This document shows positions 33,587 to 41,437 of a stretch of DNA of 50,804 nt, in pieces. The notes below the pieces were generated by a model. It was not told the DNA's origin. It ran no database searches and saw only the letters and a program-made list of their open reading frames with translations. The first letter of the stretch is position 1. The number at the start of each line of letters is the position of its first letter. The stretch covers positions 1 through 50,804 of the forward strand of contig WRBF01000009.1 of the NCBI GenBank assembly GCA_009784685.1, written 5' to 3'. Made by a program: the position numbers and the translations under genes. The DNA is from Defluviitaleaceae bacterium (GTDB taxonomy: Bacteria > Bacillota > Clostridia > Lachnospirales > WRBF01).

Positions 33587-35794
33587 ATGAAAGAGAAAAC
33601 AAAAGACAATCAATCAAAAGGCACTCAAAGCACTCAAAGCACTCAATACTCTCAAAGTAAAAAAAATAACAAATTCAACGCTTTGCTTGCCGGCTTAGCT
33701 TGCCTTTTAACTTCGGGGCTTGTTATTTTCAGTGCTTATGCAAATTTGGGGTATGATCTTGAAATCGGGCTGCCGTCTGATAGGCGCATAATGGCTGATA
33801 GGCGAGTTGAAAACATTGTTGCAACAGAGGAAAATCGGCGGCTTGCTCAGGAAGCGGCGTACAGACTTGAACCGGTACGTGAGCGGGACGAAAGAGTCAG
33901 AGATTGGATCGAAATTGATATTGAAGAATTTTTTCAAGATGCGGACAGGCTAAGAGCGGAATGGGTTATTTTTAATACTGCGCCGCCGCCGATTGAACCT
34001 GATAGCAATATTGATAGCGCTGATAATGTTGATTTTGACGAAAATTATGCTGAAGATATCCCTGTTCCGGTTGTTCCGGATCAAAGAGATTTTGCATTTA
34101 GAATACCTATGTCAAGTACATCTTCAGAAATTTTGCTTACTATGGATGCCGGTGCGTTTATAGAATTTCAAAATAAAGTATATGAAGTAGTTGGAGCAAC
34201 GCTTGAAAGAGGTATAGTAAATGTAGGTGAGATTGAGCTTCATGCTTTAAGAACTGAAATTAATAATCTGGATATTAATGCGGACACAAGAGAACTGTCT
34301 TTTGAAATAATAAGCACGTTTTTAAGACCAAACTTAATCGAAAACGAAGAAGAAACCGCCGCTGCTCGTGAAAGACGGGCGCAAGAATATGAGGTTATTT
34401 ACTTTCTTCAAGGTCAGACAATAGTCGATCAAGGTGCAATTGTATCGGAAGAAGCGTTTGCTGTTTTAAATGAGCTTGGGCTTTTAAGAAGTGCAAGCGA
34501 AACAAATATAATACCCGAAATAGGTCTTATTGGGATAGTTATTGCTGCTTTTGCCATCATAATATCTTATTTCAAGCTGTTTTATAAAAATTTGGACACT
34601 TTTGGAAGGAAAGAGGGCTTAGTTCTTTTTACAATTTATTTGATTACTGTTTTTGTAACACTTGGCGTTTCATCACTTCCTTATTTTGCTGTACCTATAC
34701 TTGTTGCGACTCTTCTGATAGCTATTTTAATAAATGGCGAGCTTGCGCTTATACTTAATTTATTTATTACTGTTATTTGTGCTTTGATATATGGAGGAGA
34801 CATACGGTTTTTGCTGTTTTTCATAATAACAGGGTCGTTTATAGCCCTTTTATCAACGTACACAACCGAAAGAAGCAAAATAATATTTGCAGGGATCATT
34901 TCAAGCTTTATAAATTTTTCCGTGGCAATTATTGTTATGTTTGTTTTTGATAGAAGATATCAGCTTGATTCGCTTTATTTCGCACTGGGAAGCGGAGCAA
35001 TGGGTATGGTATCTGTAGTTCTTGCTATGGGTACTCTTCCAATTTGGGAAGTTACTTTTGGAATAATAACGCCGATAAAGCTTTTAGATCTAGCTAATCC
35101 AAACAACCCGCTTCTACGCAGGCTTACGATAGAAGCTCCGGGAACATATCATCACAGCTTGATTGTCGCAAACTTATCAGAAACTGCCGCTTATGACATA
35201 GGTGCAAACCCTAGCCTTGCAAGAGTTGGGGCGTATTATCATGATGTTGGTAAGCTTAAGCATCCGGGCTACTTTTTTGAAAACCAGGTAGGACCAAACC
35301 CTCATGATGATATGAATCCAAGGTCAAGCGTGCATGTAATAATTTCGCATATAACATTCGGTTTGCAGCTTGCGTCTGAATATCGTATGCCAAATCAGGT
35401 TAAAGATATAATAGCCCAACATCATGGCAACACGCTTATTAAATTCTTTTACTTTAAAGCGAAAAGCCAAAGCGGGGATGAAGAAATCCCGGTTGATGAT
35501 TATCGCTATAATTTCCCAAAACCACAAACAAAAGAAGCGGCAATTGTTATGTTGGCAGACACAGTAGAAGCTGCCGTTAGGTCAAAGCTTAACACAGTTA
35601 AAGATTCATCGGAAATAGAAGCTTTCGTCCGTGAACTTGTTAAAGATAAACAGGATGATGGCCAGTTAAGCGAATGCCCTCTTACGCTTAAAGATATGGA
35701 GATAATAATAAACTCATTTTTGCGAGTTTTTAGGGGAATGTATCATGAAAGAATACCTTACCCTAAGCAGGAAGATACATCGGATAAAAAGTAG
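33587..35794 (+). CDS. yqfF: 7TM-HD family phosphodiesterase (YqfF/PgpH type)
   Basis: A 735-residue membrane protein: a Gln/Ser-rich cytosolic start, one TM helix (about 25-45), a large extracellular domain (to about 310), seven TM helices (about 315-480) and a cytosolic HD domain with APGTYHHSLIVANLSE and YYHDVGKLKHPGYF. In Listeria PgpH, this family hydrolyses cyclic-di-AMP to pApA. The ATG at 33587 follows ACGGGGTGAAG; an upstream start at 33542 has no binding site. It sits in the usual place between phoH and ybeY. Confidence 0.93.
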   Translation: MKEKTKDNQSKGTQSTQSTQYSQSKKNNKFNALLAGLACLLTSGLVIFSAYANLGYDLEIGLPSDRRIMADRRVENIVATEENRRLAQEAAYRLEPVRERDERVRDWIEIDIEEFFQDADRLRAEWVIFNTAPPPIEPDSNIDSADNVDFDENYAEDIPVPVVPDQRDFAFRIPMSSTSSEILLTMDAGAFIEFQNKVYEVVGATLERGIVNVGEIELHALRTEINNLDINADTRELSFEIISTFLRPNLIENEEETAAARERRAQEYEVIYFLQGQTIVDQGAIVSEEAFAVLNELGLLRSASETNIIPEIGLIGIVIAAFAIIISYFKLFYKNLDTFGRKEGLVLFTIYLITVFVTLGVSSLPYFAVPILVATLLIAILINGELALILNLFITVICALIYGGDIRFLLFFIITGSFIALLSTYTTERSKIIFAGIISSFINFSVAIIVMFVFDRRYQLDSLYFALGSGAMGMVSVVLAMGTLPIWEVTFGIITPIKLLDLANPNNPLLRRLTIEAPGTYHHSLIVANLSETAAYDIGANPSLARVGAYYHDVGKLKHPGYFFENQVGPNPHDDMNPRSSVHVIISHITFGLQLASEYRMPNQVKDIIAQHHGNTLIKFFYFKAKSQSGDEEIPVDDYRYNFPKPQTKEAAIVMLADTVEAAVRSKLNTVKDSSEIEAFVRELVKDKQDDGQLSECPLTLKDMEIIINSFLRVFRGMYHERIPYPKQEDTSDKK

Positions 35795-35811
35795 ATGATA
35801 TTTGTGAGCTA

Positions 35812-35872
35812 GTAGAGGCAGCACGCCCCTAGAGCGTGTGGACACAAGGCGGAATGCTCAAGGCGTGTCTAC
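35812..35872. other. Structured intergenic stem between yqfF and ybeY
   Basis: GTAGA(ggcag)CACGCC at 35812-35827 pairs with GGCGTGTCTAC at 35862-35872, enclosing GAGC/GCTC and TGTG/CACA mini-stems. Function unknown; it may be a decayed repeat or an RNA element acting before ybeY. Confidence 0.4.
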
Positions 35873-35897
35873 AAACTGTTAGAAAAGGATTGAACTG

Positions 35898-37523
35898 ATG
35901 GAAATTATCATAAATTATGAATCTTATGAAGGTTTTGACGAAAAATATATAAATCTTATAACAGCTGCGGCAACAGAAACAGTTTTATTTGATGGACGCA
36001 TAAAAAATGCTGAAGTAAGCATATCTATAGTAACAAGCGAAGAAATTCAGAAGCTTAACAAAAAATATCGGGGTATGGACAGTGTGACGGATGTTTTGTC
36101 GTTTCCGCTCCATCGTGATATAGTCTCGAACGATACCGATGAAATTACTATTGGTGATATAGTTATATGCCTCGATAGAGTTAAGAGTCAAGCGCAGGAT
36201 TACAGACATTCTTTCGAGCGGGAACTTGCGTTTTTAACCGTTCACGGAGCATTGCATCTTTTGGGTTATGACCATATTGCAAAATCAGATGAAGATGAAA
36301 TGATTTATATGCAGCATAAAATAATGGAGAAGCTTAATTTGCAAAAACCAAAACCTTCTAACAAAGCTAAGCCTGTTAACCCTAAAAAGGGAACAGGATC
36401 GGTTTCAAAAAGATCAAAAAATAGAACACGGTTTATTATGTATACAGTGATTTTTGGATTCATAATAGGCGGGCTTGTTTTTGGCATGGACTTGCTTTTA
36501 ATGCGTGAAACTGAGCAGGTGATCGCTGTTATACAAGAGCCGATGCCTGTATTTATCCCGCTTCCGCCGGATCCGGAACCTGAAGAAGAGCCTGAAGAAT
36601 GTTTTGAAGGTCTGTCAAGAAGCCATTTGACAGGTCTGTTCATTGATGAAGAAGCGGCAGCTCGGCGTCCTTTTGCCGTTACAATAAACAATATGCGTCA
36701 AGCTCTGCCTCAAAGCGGAATATCACAGGCAGGTATAATATATGCTGTATTGGCAGAAGGCGGAATAACAAGGCTTGTTGCCGTGTTTGATGATTTTGAA
36801 TCGGAAAAAATAGGTCCTGTCCGCAGTGCCAGAGATTATTTTTTGAGCTTTTCTTATGACAACAGCGCAATTTTCGTGCATCATGGCGGAAGCCCTCAGG
36901 GTTATGATTTAATAAGACGCTTAGGCAGCGACAACTTAGACGGGATGCGGCTTGAAGGCAGTGTCTTTTTTAGAGATCCTGATAGATTTCGAGTACCCGC
37001 AATGCGTGAACACAGTTCTTTTACGAGCTCAGAAAGGCTTATAGAAGCCGCTGAAAGATTTGAAACATTACTTCCACATGACTTTACCGGCATGTTTGAT
37101 TTTTATGAAGAGCCAACAACTCCAACCGGAGCACAGCCTGCAGACGAGGTCATTGTGCCATTTTCAACATCATACCCTATGACATTTATATTCGATGCAG
37201 AAACGAGATTGTACAGTGTATTCCATCGGGATAACGCGCAAATTGATGCTGAGACGGGTGAACAGCTTACAACAACAAATATTATCGTAAAGCTTACAAC
37301 GCTGTCCGTTGTATCGGGAGATACTGAAGGCAGGCTTGATGTTGTTGTAACAGGCGGCGGGTCAGGATATATTATAACAAACGGAAGCTTTGCGCCTATT
37401 ACTTGGCAAAAGTCTGAAATTACAGGGCAAACACAGTTTTTTAGCGCAAACGGCGAAAGGCTTAGAGTTAATGTTGGGCAAACGTGGATTTGTGTGCATA
37501 ATGGGCGTGTGGAGTTTAATTAA
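35898..37523 (+). CDS. Fusion of YbeY endoribonuclease and a membrane-anchored DUF3048 (YerB-like) domain
   Basis: The 541-residue protein starts with a complete YbeY domain (1 to about 148), the metal-dependent RNase for rRNA maturation and quality control, with HGALHLLGYDH at 116-126 supplying the three zinc His. A basic linker (150-178), one TM helix (about 179-201), a Pro/Glu linker and a DUF3048 domain (about 238-541; RRPFAVTINNMRQALPQSG, VHHGGSPQGYDLI) follow. The reading frame is open throughout; no ribosome binding site precedes the internal Met near 181. The fusion would tether YbeY to the inner face of the membrane with DUF3048 outside. ybeY is in its standard place, but dgkA and era do not follow. 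Confidence 0.88.
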   Translation: MEIIINYESYEGFDEKYINLITAAATETVLFDGRIKNAEVSISIVTSEEIQKLNKKYRGMDSVTDVLSFPLHRDIVSNDTDEITIGDIVICLDRVKSQAQDYRHSFERELAFLTVHGALHLLGYDHIAKSDEDEMIYMQHKIMEKLNLQKPKPSNKAKPVNPKKGTGSVSKRSKNRTRFIMYTVIFGFIIGGLVFGMDLLLMRETEQVIAVIQEPMPVFIPLPPDPEPEEEPEECFEGLSRSHLTGLFIDEEAAARRPFAVTINNMRQALPQSGISQAGIIYAVLAEGGITRLVAVFDDFESEKIGPVRSARDYFLSFSYDNSAIFVHHGGSPQGYDLIRRLGSDNLDGMRLEGSVFFRDPDRFRVPAMREHSSFTSSERLIEAAERFETLLPHDFTGMFDFYEEPTTPTGAQPADEVIVPFSTSYPMTFIFDAETRLYSVFHRDNAQIDAETGEQLTTTNIIVKLTTLSVVSGDTEGRLDVVVTGGGSGYIITNGSFAPITWQKSEITGQTQFFSANGERLRVNVGQTWICVHNGRVEFN

Positions 37524-37550
37524 GGAGCCTAAATATGTTTTAAATTATAG

Positions 37551-37721
37551 GAAAAGACAGATGGAGAACGATTTCACATTATCGGTTAAGATATTAGCTT
37601 TCGTGAACTTGACGTTTGTTACTGTTATCACGGCAAAGATGGCGAAATAATCCGAATAATATCGGCAAGAAAAGCAAGCAAAATTGAAGTTGGTTATTAT
37701 TACGGGAGGATCAAATTATGA
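37551..37721 (+). pseudogene. BrnT-like (DUF497) toxin remnant
   Basis: In one frame the stretch reads DGERFHIIG, a TAA stop (37587-37589), DISFRELDVCYCYHG, then EIIRIISARKASKIEVGYYYG to a TGA. IRIISARKA is the hallmark of the BrnT/DUF497 RNase toxin. The 5' part is missing and preceded by further stops, so the gene is dead. Its stop overlaps (ATGA) the start of the antitoxin remnant that follows. It lies 30 bases after the YbeY-DUF3048 gene. Confidence 0.8.
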
Positions 37722-37813
37722 AAACTGAATTTACCATTGATGAACTGAAAAAAGGAGTAAAAAATCCTTTTTATGAGAAATTAAACCGAGAGGTTGTAGG
37801 ATGTGTGCTGTGA
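37718..37813 (+). pseudogene. Antitoxin gene, 5' part, cut by an insertion
   Basis: ATG behind ACGGGAGGATC opens MKTEFTIDELKKGVKNPFYE and KLNREVV, then runs into the left inverted repeat of the 1.46-kb element and stops at TGA (37811-37813). The missing continuation, VAVRREDYEVFLDAAK and onward, is found at 39262-39402. Together they form a small antitoxin of the kind that accompanies BrnT-like toxins. Confidence 0.78.
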
Positions 37814-37922
37814 AGGGTGTAAATAACACTTAGCTAGTTGGCAATCAATTTGTTTGTTAAAATGACGATCATATCTTTACACTGGCGTTATAATAGAATA
37901 TAATAATGGGGAGGTGATTATA

Positions 37923-38228
37923 ATGGCAGCAGCTAAATCAAATGTAAATGTAAAAATTGATACTATAGTGAAAGAAACAGCCATCAGGCTTTTAGACCGC
38001 ATGGGTATTGACCAGACTACAGCTATTGATATGTTTTACAGACAAATCATTGCCGAACGACGTTTACCGTTTCAGCCCATTGTTGCCCCTATGTTAGAGG
38101 AGCAACTTGCAGCGGCGATAGCCAAGCGAAATATCCCGAGAGTGAAACTTGAAGCAGACGAAAACGGTTATGCCATTGTGGACAAAGATAAACATCCAGA
38201 AATTTACGATTGGTCGGTGAATGGTTGA
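37923..38228 (+). CDS. RelB/DinJ-family antitoxin
   Basis: A protein of about 101 residues with the ribbon-helix-helix start of the RelB/DinJ family: NVNVKIDTIVKETAIRLLDR and MGIDQTTAIDMFYRQII, followed by a flexible C-terminus that would wrap the toxin. It should neutralise the downstream PemK/MazF-type toxin and repress the operon. The ATG at 37923 follows GGGGAGGTG. Its stop overlaps the toxin start (TGATG), coupling translation. Pairing a RelB/DinJ-like antitoxin with a MazF-like toxin is a mixed but known arrangement. It lies inside the inverted-repeat element. Confidence 0.82.
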   Translation: MAAAKSNVNVKIDTIVKETAIRLLDRMGIDQTTAIDMFYRQIIAERRLPFQPIVAPMLEEQLAAAIAKRNIPRVKLEADENGYAIVDKDKHPEIYDWSVNG

Positions 38229-38542
38229 TGAACCTATACGACATTCATATTGCCTATGTTTCATGGGGCGACGATGGAAAACGTCGTCCTATTTTGGTGT
38301 TGTCCTCTGACCAAAAGGAAGTAGCCGTTTTTCAGATTACTTCACAATATGACAACAAAAGTGCAGCCATTAAATCACAACTTATTCCAATTGACGAATG
38401 GGCGCAAGCGGGACTTGCGAAGCAATCCTATATAGATATTGGTAGAATCGTTGAGTTGCCGATAACGGCTATTCAACCAATGCGTGTTGGTAGCTTATCA
38501 AAAGATGACTTACGAAAACTTATTGATGCAATGAATCAATAA
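38228..38542 (+). CDS. PemK/MazF-family toxin (endoribonuclease)
   Basis: A 104-residue protein of the PemK/MazF fold, RNases that cleave mRNA at short motifs. Family marks are YVSWGDDGKRRPILVLSSD (the conserved Arg-Pro strand), VFQITSQYDN, and SYIDIGRIVELPITAIQP. The ATG at 38228 overlaps the antitoxin stop. A hairpin terminator follows at 38551-38587. It is the cargo of the inverted-repeat element that broke the older BrnT-like locus. Confidence 0.82.
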   Translation: MNLYDIHIAYVSWGDDGKRRPILVLSSDQKEVAVFQITSQYDNKSAAIKSQLIPIDEWAQAGLAKQSYIDIGRIVELPITAIQPMRVGSLSKDDLRKLIDAMNQ

Positions 38543-38550
38543 CCCAAAGG

Positions 38551-38587
38551 GCGCACTTATGTACCATAACGAATGTGGTACGTGCGT
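38551..38587 (+). terminator. Terminator of the toxin-antitoxin operon
   Basis: GCGCAC...GTACCA pairs with TGGTAC-GTGCGT, with a small bulge on one side, followed by AAAATTTTTATTT. Confidence 0.7.
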
Positions 38588-38616
38588 AAAATTTTTATTT
38601 GCGGAGGTAGCACTAT

Positions 38617-39075
38617 ATGATTCCTAGAGATTGGATTTTCCTTTTAATTCCTATATTTTTAAATGGAGTTTTGATTTTTGCACTTCAAAAGAGATTCGAA
38701 AAGCGACAGTTTAGTAACGCAATAAAGCATAATCATATTTTGGAGCTGTTACGCAGAATAGATGAGGCACTGTCGGTAATGTATGATATTCGGATTTATT
38801 CGCATAACCGCACTGAAGACCCTTCGTATGTTGATAATTTCGTTGAGAAAATTAATACGTTGCATAATAAAAATATTGATATATATTTTTGGATGGAGCA
38901 AAATGAAAACACGTTTCGCTTTGTGAAAAAAGAGACAGCTGACCTAAAGGAACATATAGATTGGTTTTTTGATAATAAGCAAGGCATGAAGGAGGCAGAT
39001 ATTGCTATTAAGCTCGAAGAATTATTCAAAGCTTTGCAGGAAATTAAAGCTGTGTGCGAAACTGTTAAGCTATAA
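38617..39075 (+). CDS. Unknown membrane-anchored helical protein
   Basis: I do not recognise the family. The 152-residue protein has an N-terminal TM helix (about 6-22, IFLLIPIFLNGVLIFAL), a basic turn (QKRFEKRQF) and a helical, charged C-terminal part. Topology suggests the bulk is cytosolic. ATG follows GCGGAGGTAG. It is cargo of the inverted-repeat element, downstream of the toxin-antitoxin terminator. Bases 39076-39235, up to the right end, hold short open stretches and no gene I can support. Confidence 0.6.
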   Translation: MIPRDWIFLLIPIFLNGVLIFALQKRFEKRQFSNAIKHNHILELLRRIDEALSVMYDIRIYSHNRTEDPSYVDNFVEKINTLHNKNIDIYFWMEQNENTFRFVKKETADLKEHIDWFFDNKQGMKEADIAIKLEELFKALQEIKAVCETVKL

Positions 39076-39261
39076 GGAAGTAAGATTTTGAGTTGTATTT
39101 ATAGTGGCAGAATTGATATGATTGATATGTTGGGGCGAGTATATGATGAGCATGAGTTATTTATTTATTTATCAAGTCATACGAGAAACTGCAGCAATTA
39201 AAAAGAGGGTTTCTAAATAGTATAAGCATTTTCTGTGTTATTTCCACTCTTCACAGCACAA

Positions 39262-39402
39262 CTCATAGTAGCTGTTAGACGAGAGGATTATGAAGTATTT
39301 TTGGATGCTGCTAAACTAAATGGTGAAAGGGTAACACCTGAAGACATTATGAGGCGTTGCTTGGCTGACTATGTTAAGATGCTTAAAGAACATGAGGCAT
39401 AG
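39262..39402 (+). pseudogene. Antitoxin gene, 3' part, beyond the insertion
   Basis: In frame, VAVRREDYEVFLDAAKLNGE, RVTPEDIMRRCLADYVKMLK and EHEA end at TAG (39400-39402). This continues the 5' part at 37718-37803. It has no start or binding site of its own. A MITE begins ten bases after the stop. Confidence 0.78.
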
Positions 39403-39411
39403 TTATATCTA

Positions 39412-39574
39412 GGGTGTGTTCGATAATTCGCTTTCGTTAGATTTTTGAGCGTTTTTTCGATAAGTGCTTTTGCGGAAAACTGCACATACCCAAAGGCACG
39501 TAAGGCTTTTCCGCAAAAGTGCATAGCGGAAAATAAGCCGAAAATATGACGGAATGGAATTATCGAACACACCC
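39412..39574. mobile_element. MITE with TA target duplication
   Basis: A 163-base element with 18-base perfect inverted ends, GGGTGTGTTCGATAATTC, flanked by TA on both sides. The interior has a further inverted repeat, GTGCTTTTGCGGAAAA with TTTTCCGCAAAAGTGCA. There is no coding capacity. A single end of the same sequence lies upstream of dnaA, and the element at 43793-43952 shares the outer GGGYGYGTTC. Confidence 0.85.
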
Positions 39575-39622
39575 TAATAAAAGGAAATAAAAAGCGGCAT
39601 ATCGAATGCGGGGTTTAATGTC

Positions 39623-40546
39623 TTGATAGAAGTAAAAAGTATAACGAAAAAATATGGAGAGTCAATTGCTATAAAAGACATAAGCTTCTCTGCAAAAAAA
39701 GGTGAAATAATCGGGCTTTTAGGTCCAAACGGTGCCGGAAAAACGACAACTCTTAATATTTTAACCGGATATTTAAAGGCGATAGAAGGAACGGTTTTAA
39801 TAAACGGTATAGACATAAATAATGAACCTGAAAAAGCAAAAGCAAACATTGGATATTTGCCGGATATTCCACCCCTTTATCCCGAAATGACTATTTTTGA
39901 ATATCTGAAATTTGTTGCAGAGCTTAGAGGTGTTAAAAAGTCAGAAATCAACAATGAAGCTGATAAAGTAATGAAGCTTACAAAAACAGAAACTATCCCG
40001 GACAAGTTGATTAAAACACTATCAAAAGGTTACAAGCAGCGTGTCGGGCTTGCTCAAGCGATTATCGGCAGCCCAAAAATAATCATATTAGATGAGCCGT
40101 CATCAGGGCTTGATCCTAAACAGATTATTGAAATGCGTGATATTATAAAAACCCTTGGCAAAAAACATACTGTCATACTGAGCTCTCATATACTTCATGA
40201 GGTTAGCACAGTTTGCGACAGGATAATAATTATAAGCAAAGGCAGCATTGTCGCATCCGGAAGCATGGACGAGCTTTCCGAGAGGGTTTTAGCGGGAAGC
40301 AAAATATTTGTTAAAGTAAAAGGAAATTTTAACACTGTTAACTCAGCGTTTGCCAAAATAGAATCTGCATCTTTTGCCGTATCAAAAAATGAGAAGAACG
40401 GTATATGTGATGCAGTGTTTAAGGGAACAACTTCCGAGGCTTTGCGGGAAAAAATATTTGATTGTGCGGCACAAAACGGCTTGAAGCTTATTGAACTTAC
40501 GCCGATAACTATGTCTCTTGAGGATATTTTTCTTGAGGTTATATAA
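39623..40546 (+). CDS. ABC transporter ATP-binding protein (GldA-like)
   Basis: A 307-residue ABC ATPase, first gene of a three-gene exporter operon. It shows GLLGPNGAGKTTTLNIL (Walker A), LSKGYKQRVGLAQAI (signature, in the GldA-like spelling), IIILDEPSSGLDPKQI (Walker B) and SSHILHEV (switch His). The start is TTG (MIEVKSITKKYGE), behind a weak GCGGGG. With the next two genes it forms a Gld-type exporter; in non-gliding bacteria its substrate is unknown. A MITE lies directly upstream. Confidence 0.9.
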   Translation: MIEVKSITKKYGESIAIKDISFSAKKGEIIGLLGPNGAGKTTTLNILTGYLKAIEGTVLINGIDINNEPEKAKANIGYLPDIPPLYPEMTIFEYLKFVAELRGVKKSEINNEADKVMKLTKTETIPDKLIKTLSKGYKQRVGLAQAIIGSPKIIILDEPSSGLDPKQIIEMRDIIKTLGKKHTVILSSHILHEVSTVCDRIIIISKGSIVASGSMDELSERVLAGSKIFVKVKGNFNTVNSAFAKIESASFAVSKNEKNGICDAVFKGTTSEALREKIFDCAAQNGLKLIELTPITMSLEDIFLEVI

Positions 40547-40558
40547 GGATAAACGAAA

Positions 40559-41425
40559 ATGAAAACAATAATTAAACGAGAGCTCCTTTCATATTTCGCA
40601 ACAATGACCGGGTGGGTTTTTATTGGTCTTTTTGTATTTATGTCCGCTGTTTATTTCTCAATTATAAACGTACTTGGGCTTTTGCCTTATTATAATTTAA
40701 CACTTCAAAACAAAACAATAATGTTCATGATATTTGTTCCTGCGTTAACTATGCGCTTTTTTGCAGGAGAGGCAAGACAAAATACTGACAAGCTTCTTTT
40801 TACGCTGCCTATTAGTGCCGTGGAAATTGTTTTGGGTAAGTTTTTCGGCGGGGTTTTACTGTTTCTTTTTGCACTTGGCTTGACACTGATATTCCCATTT
40901 ATTCTATCGTTTTTTGGAACTTTGCCCGTTGCGCATATCGCAGGAACATTTATTGGGTTTGCGCTTGTTGGCTGTGCGTTTATTGCAGTTGGGCTTTTAA
41001 TTTCGGCAGTTTCAAACAGTCAAATATTATCCGCTATAGGTACTTTTTGCACAATTTTATTTCTGTTTTTAGTTGATGTTGTTGTATCTATTCTTCCATC
41101 CGGTGAACTTGCATCTGTTATTTATGCTTTTGCGCTTGTTATAATAGCAGCTGTGTTGTTGTATGCCTTTACAAAGAACTTCTACGCCGCAATGACAACA
41201 GGTGCAATGGGCTCTTTTTTAATTGCGCTTACTTATTTTGCAATGAACGATATGTACACAGGGCTTATTACAAGAAGTTTCAGATGGCTGAGCATCATGT
41301 CTCGCTTTGATAACTTCTCAAGGGGAATCCTTAATATATCAGATATTATATACTACATTACATTCGCCGCCGCTTTGGTTATTATTACAATAACTGTTGT
41401 AGATGTGCGGCGAAATGAAGGGTAA
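40559..41425 (+). CDS. ABC-2-type permease (GldF-like)
   Basis: A 288-residue permease with six TM helices. The start TIIKRELLSYFATMTGWVFI, LTMRFFAGEARQNTDKLLFT and LPISAVEIVLGKFFGGV are typical of the GldF-like branch. It lies 12 bases after the ATPase gene and 12 before the GldG-like gene. Confidence 0.9.
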   Translation: MKTIIKRELLSYFATMTGWVFIGLFVFMSAVYFSIINVLGLLPYYNLTLQNKTIMFMIFVPALTMRFFAGEARQNTDKLLFTLPISAVEIVLGKFFGGVLLFLFALGLTLIFPFILSFFGTLPVAHIAGTFIGFALVGCAFIAVGLLISAVSNSQILSAIGTFCTILFLFLVDVVVSILPSGELASVIYAFALVIIAAVLLYAFTKNFYAAMTTGAMGSFLIALTYFAMNDMYTGLITRSFRWLSIMSRFDNFSRGILNISDIIYYITFAAALVIITITVVDVRRNEG

Positions 41426-41437
41426 AATAGAGCGAAT

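Larger units (their letters stand above)
37804..39260 (+). mobile_element. Transposase-less 1.46-kb inverted-repeat element carrying a toxin-antitoxin pair
   Basis: Ends 37804-37828 and 39236-39260 are inverted repeats of 25 bases with two mismatches, beginning TGTGCTGTGAAG. The element holds a RelB/DinJ-like antitoxin, a PemK/MazF toxin, a terminator and an unknown membrane-anchored protein, but no transposase. It interrupts an antitoxin gene whose two parts are recognisable on both sides, so it is an insertion. The target duplication is not clear; a GTA triplet occurs near both junctions (37797-37799 and 39268-39270). Mobilisation in trans is inferred. Confidence 0.78.

Noticed and set aside
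39076-39235. Small gene at the right end of the toxin-antitoxin element
   Set aside because: Only short frames with repetitive ATGA-rich sequence and no ribosome binding site.
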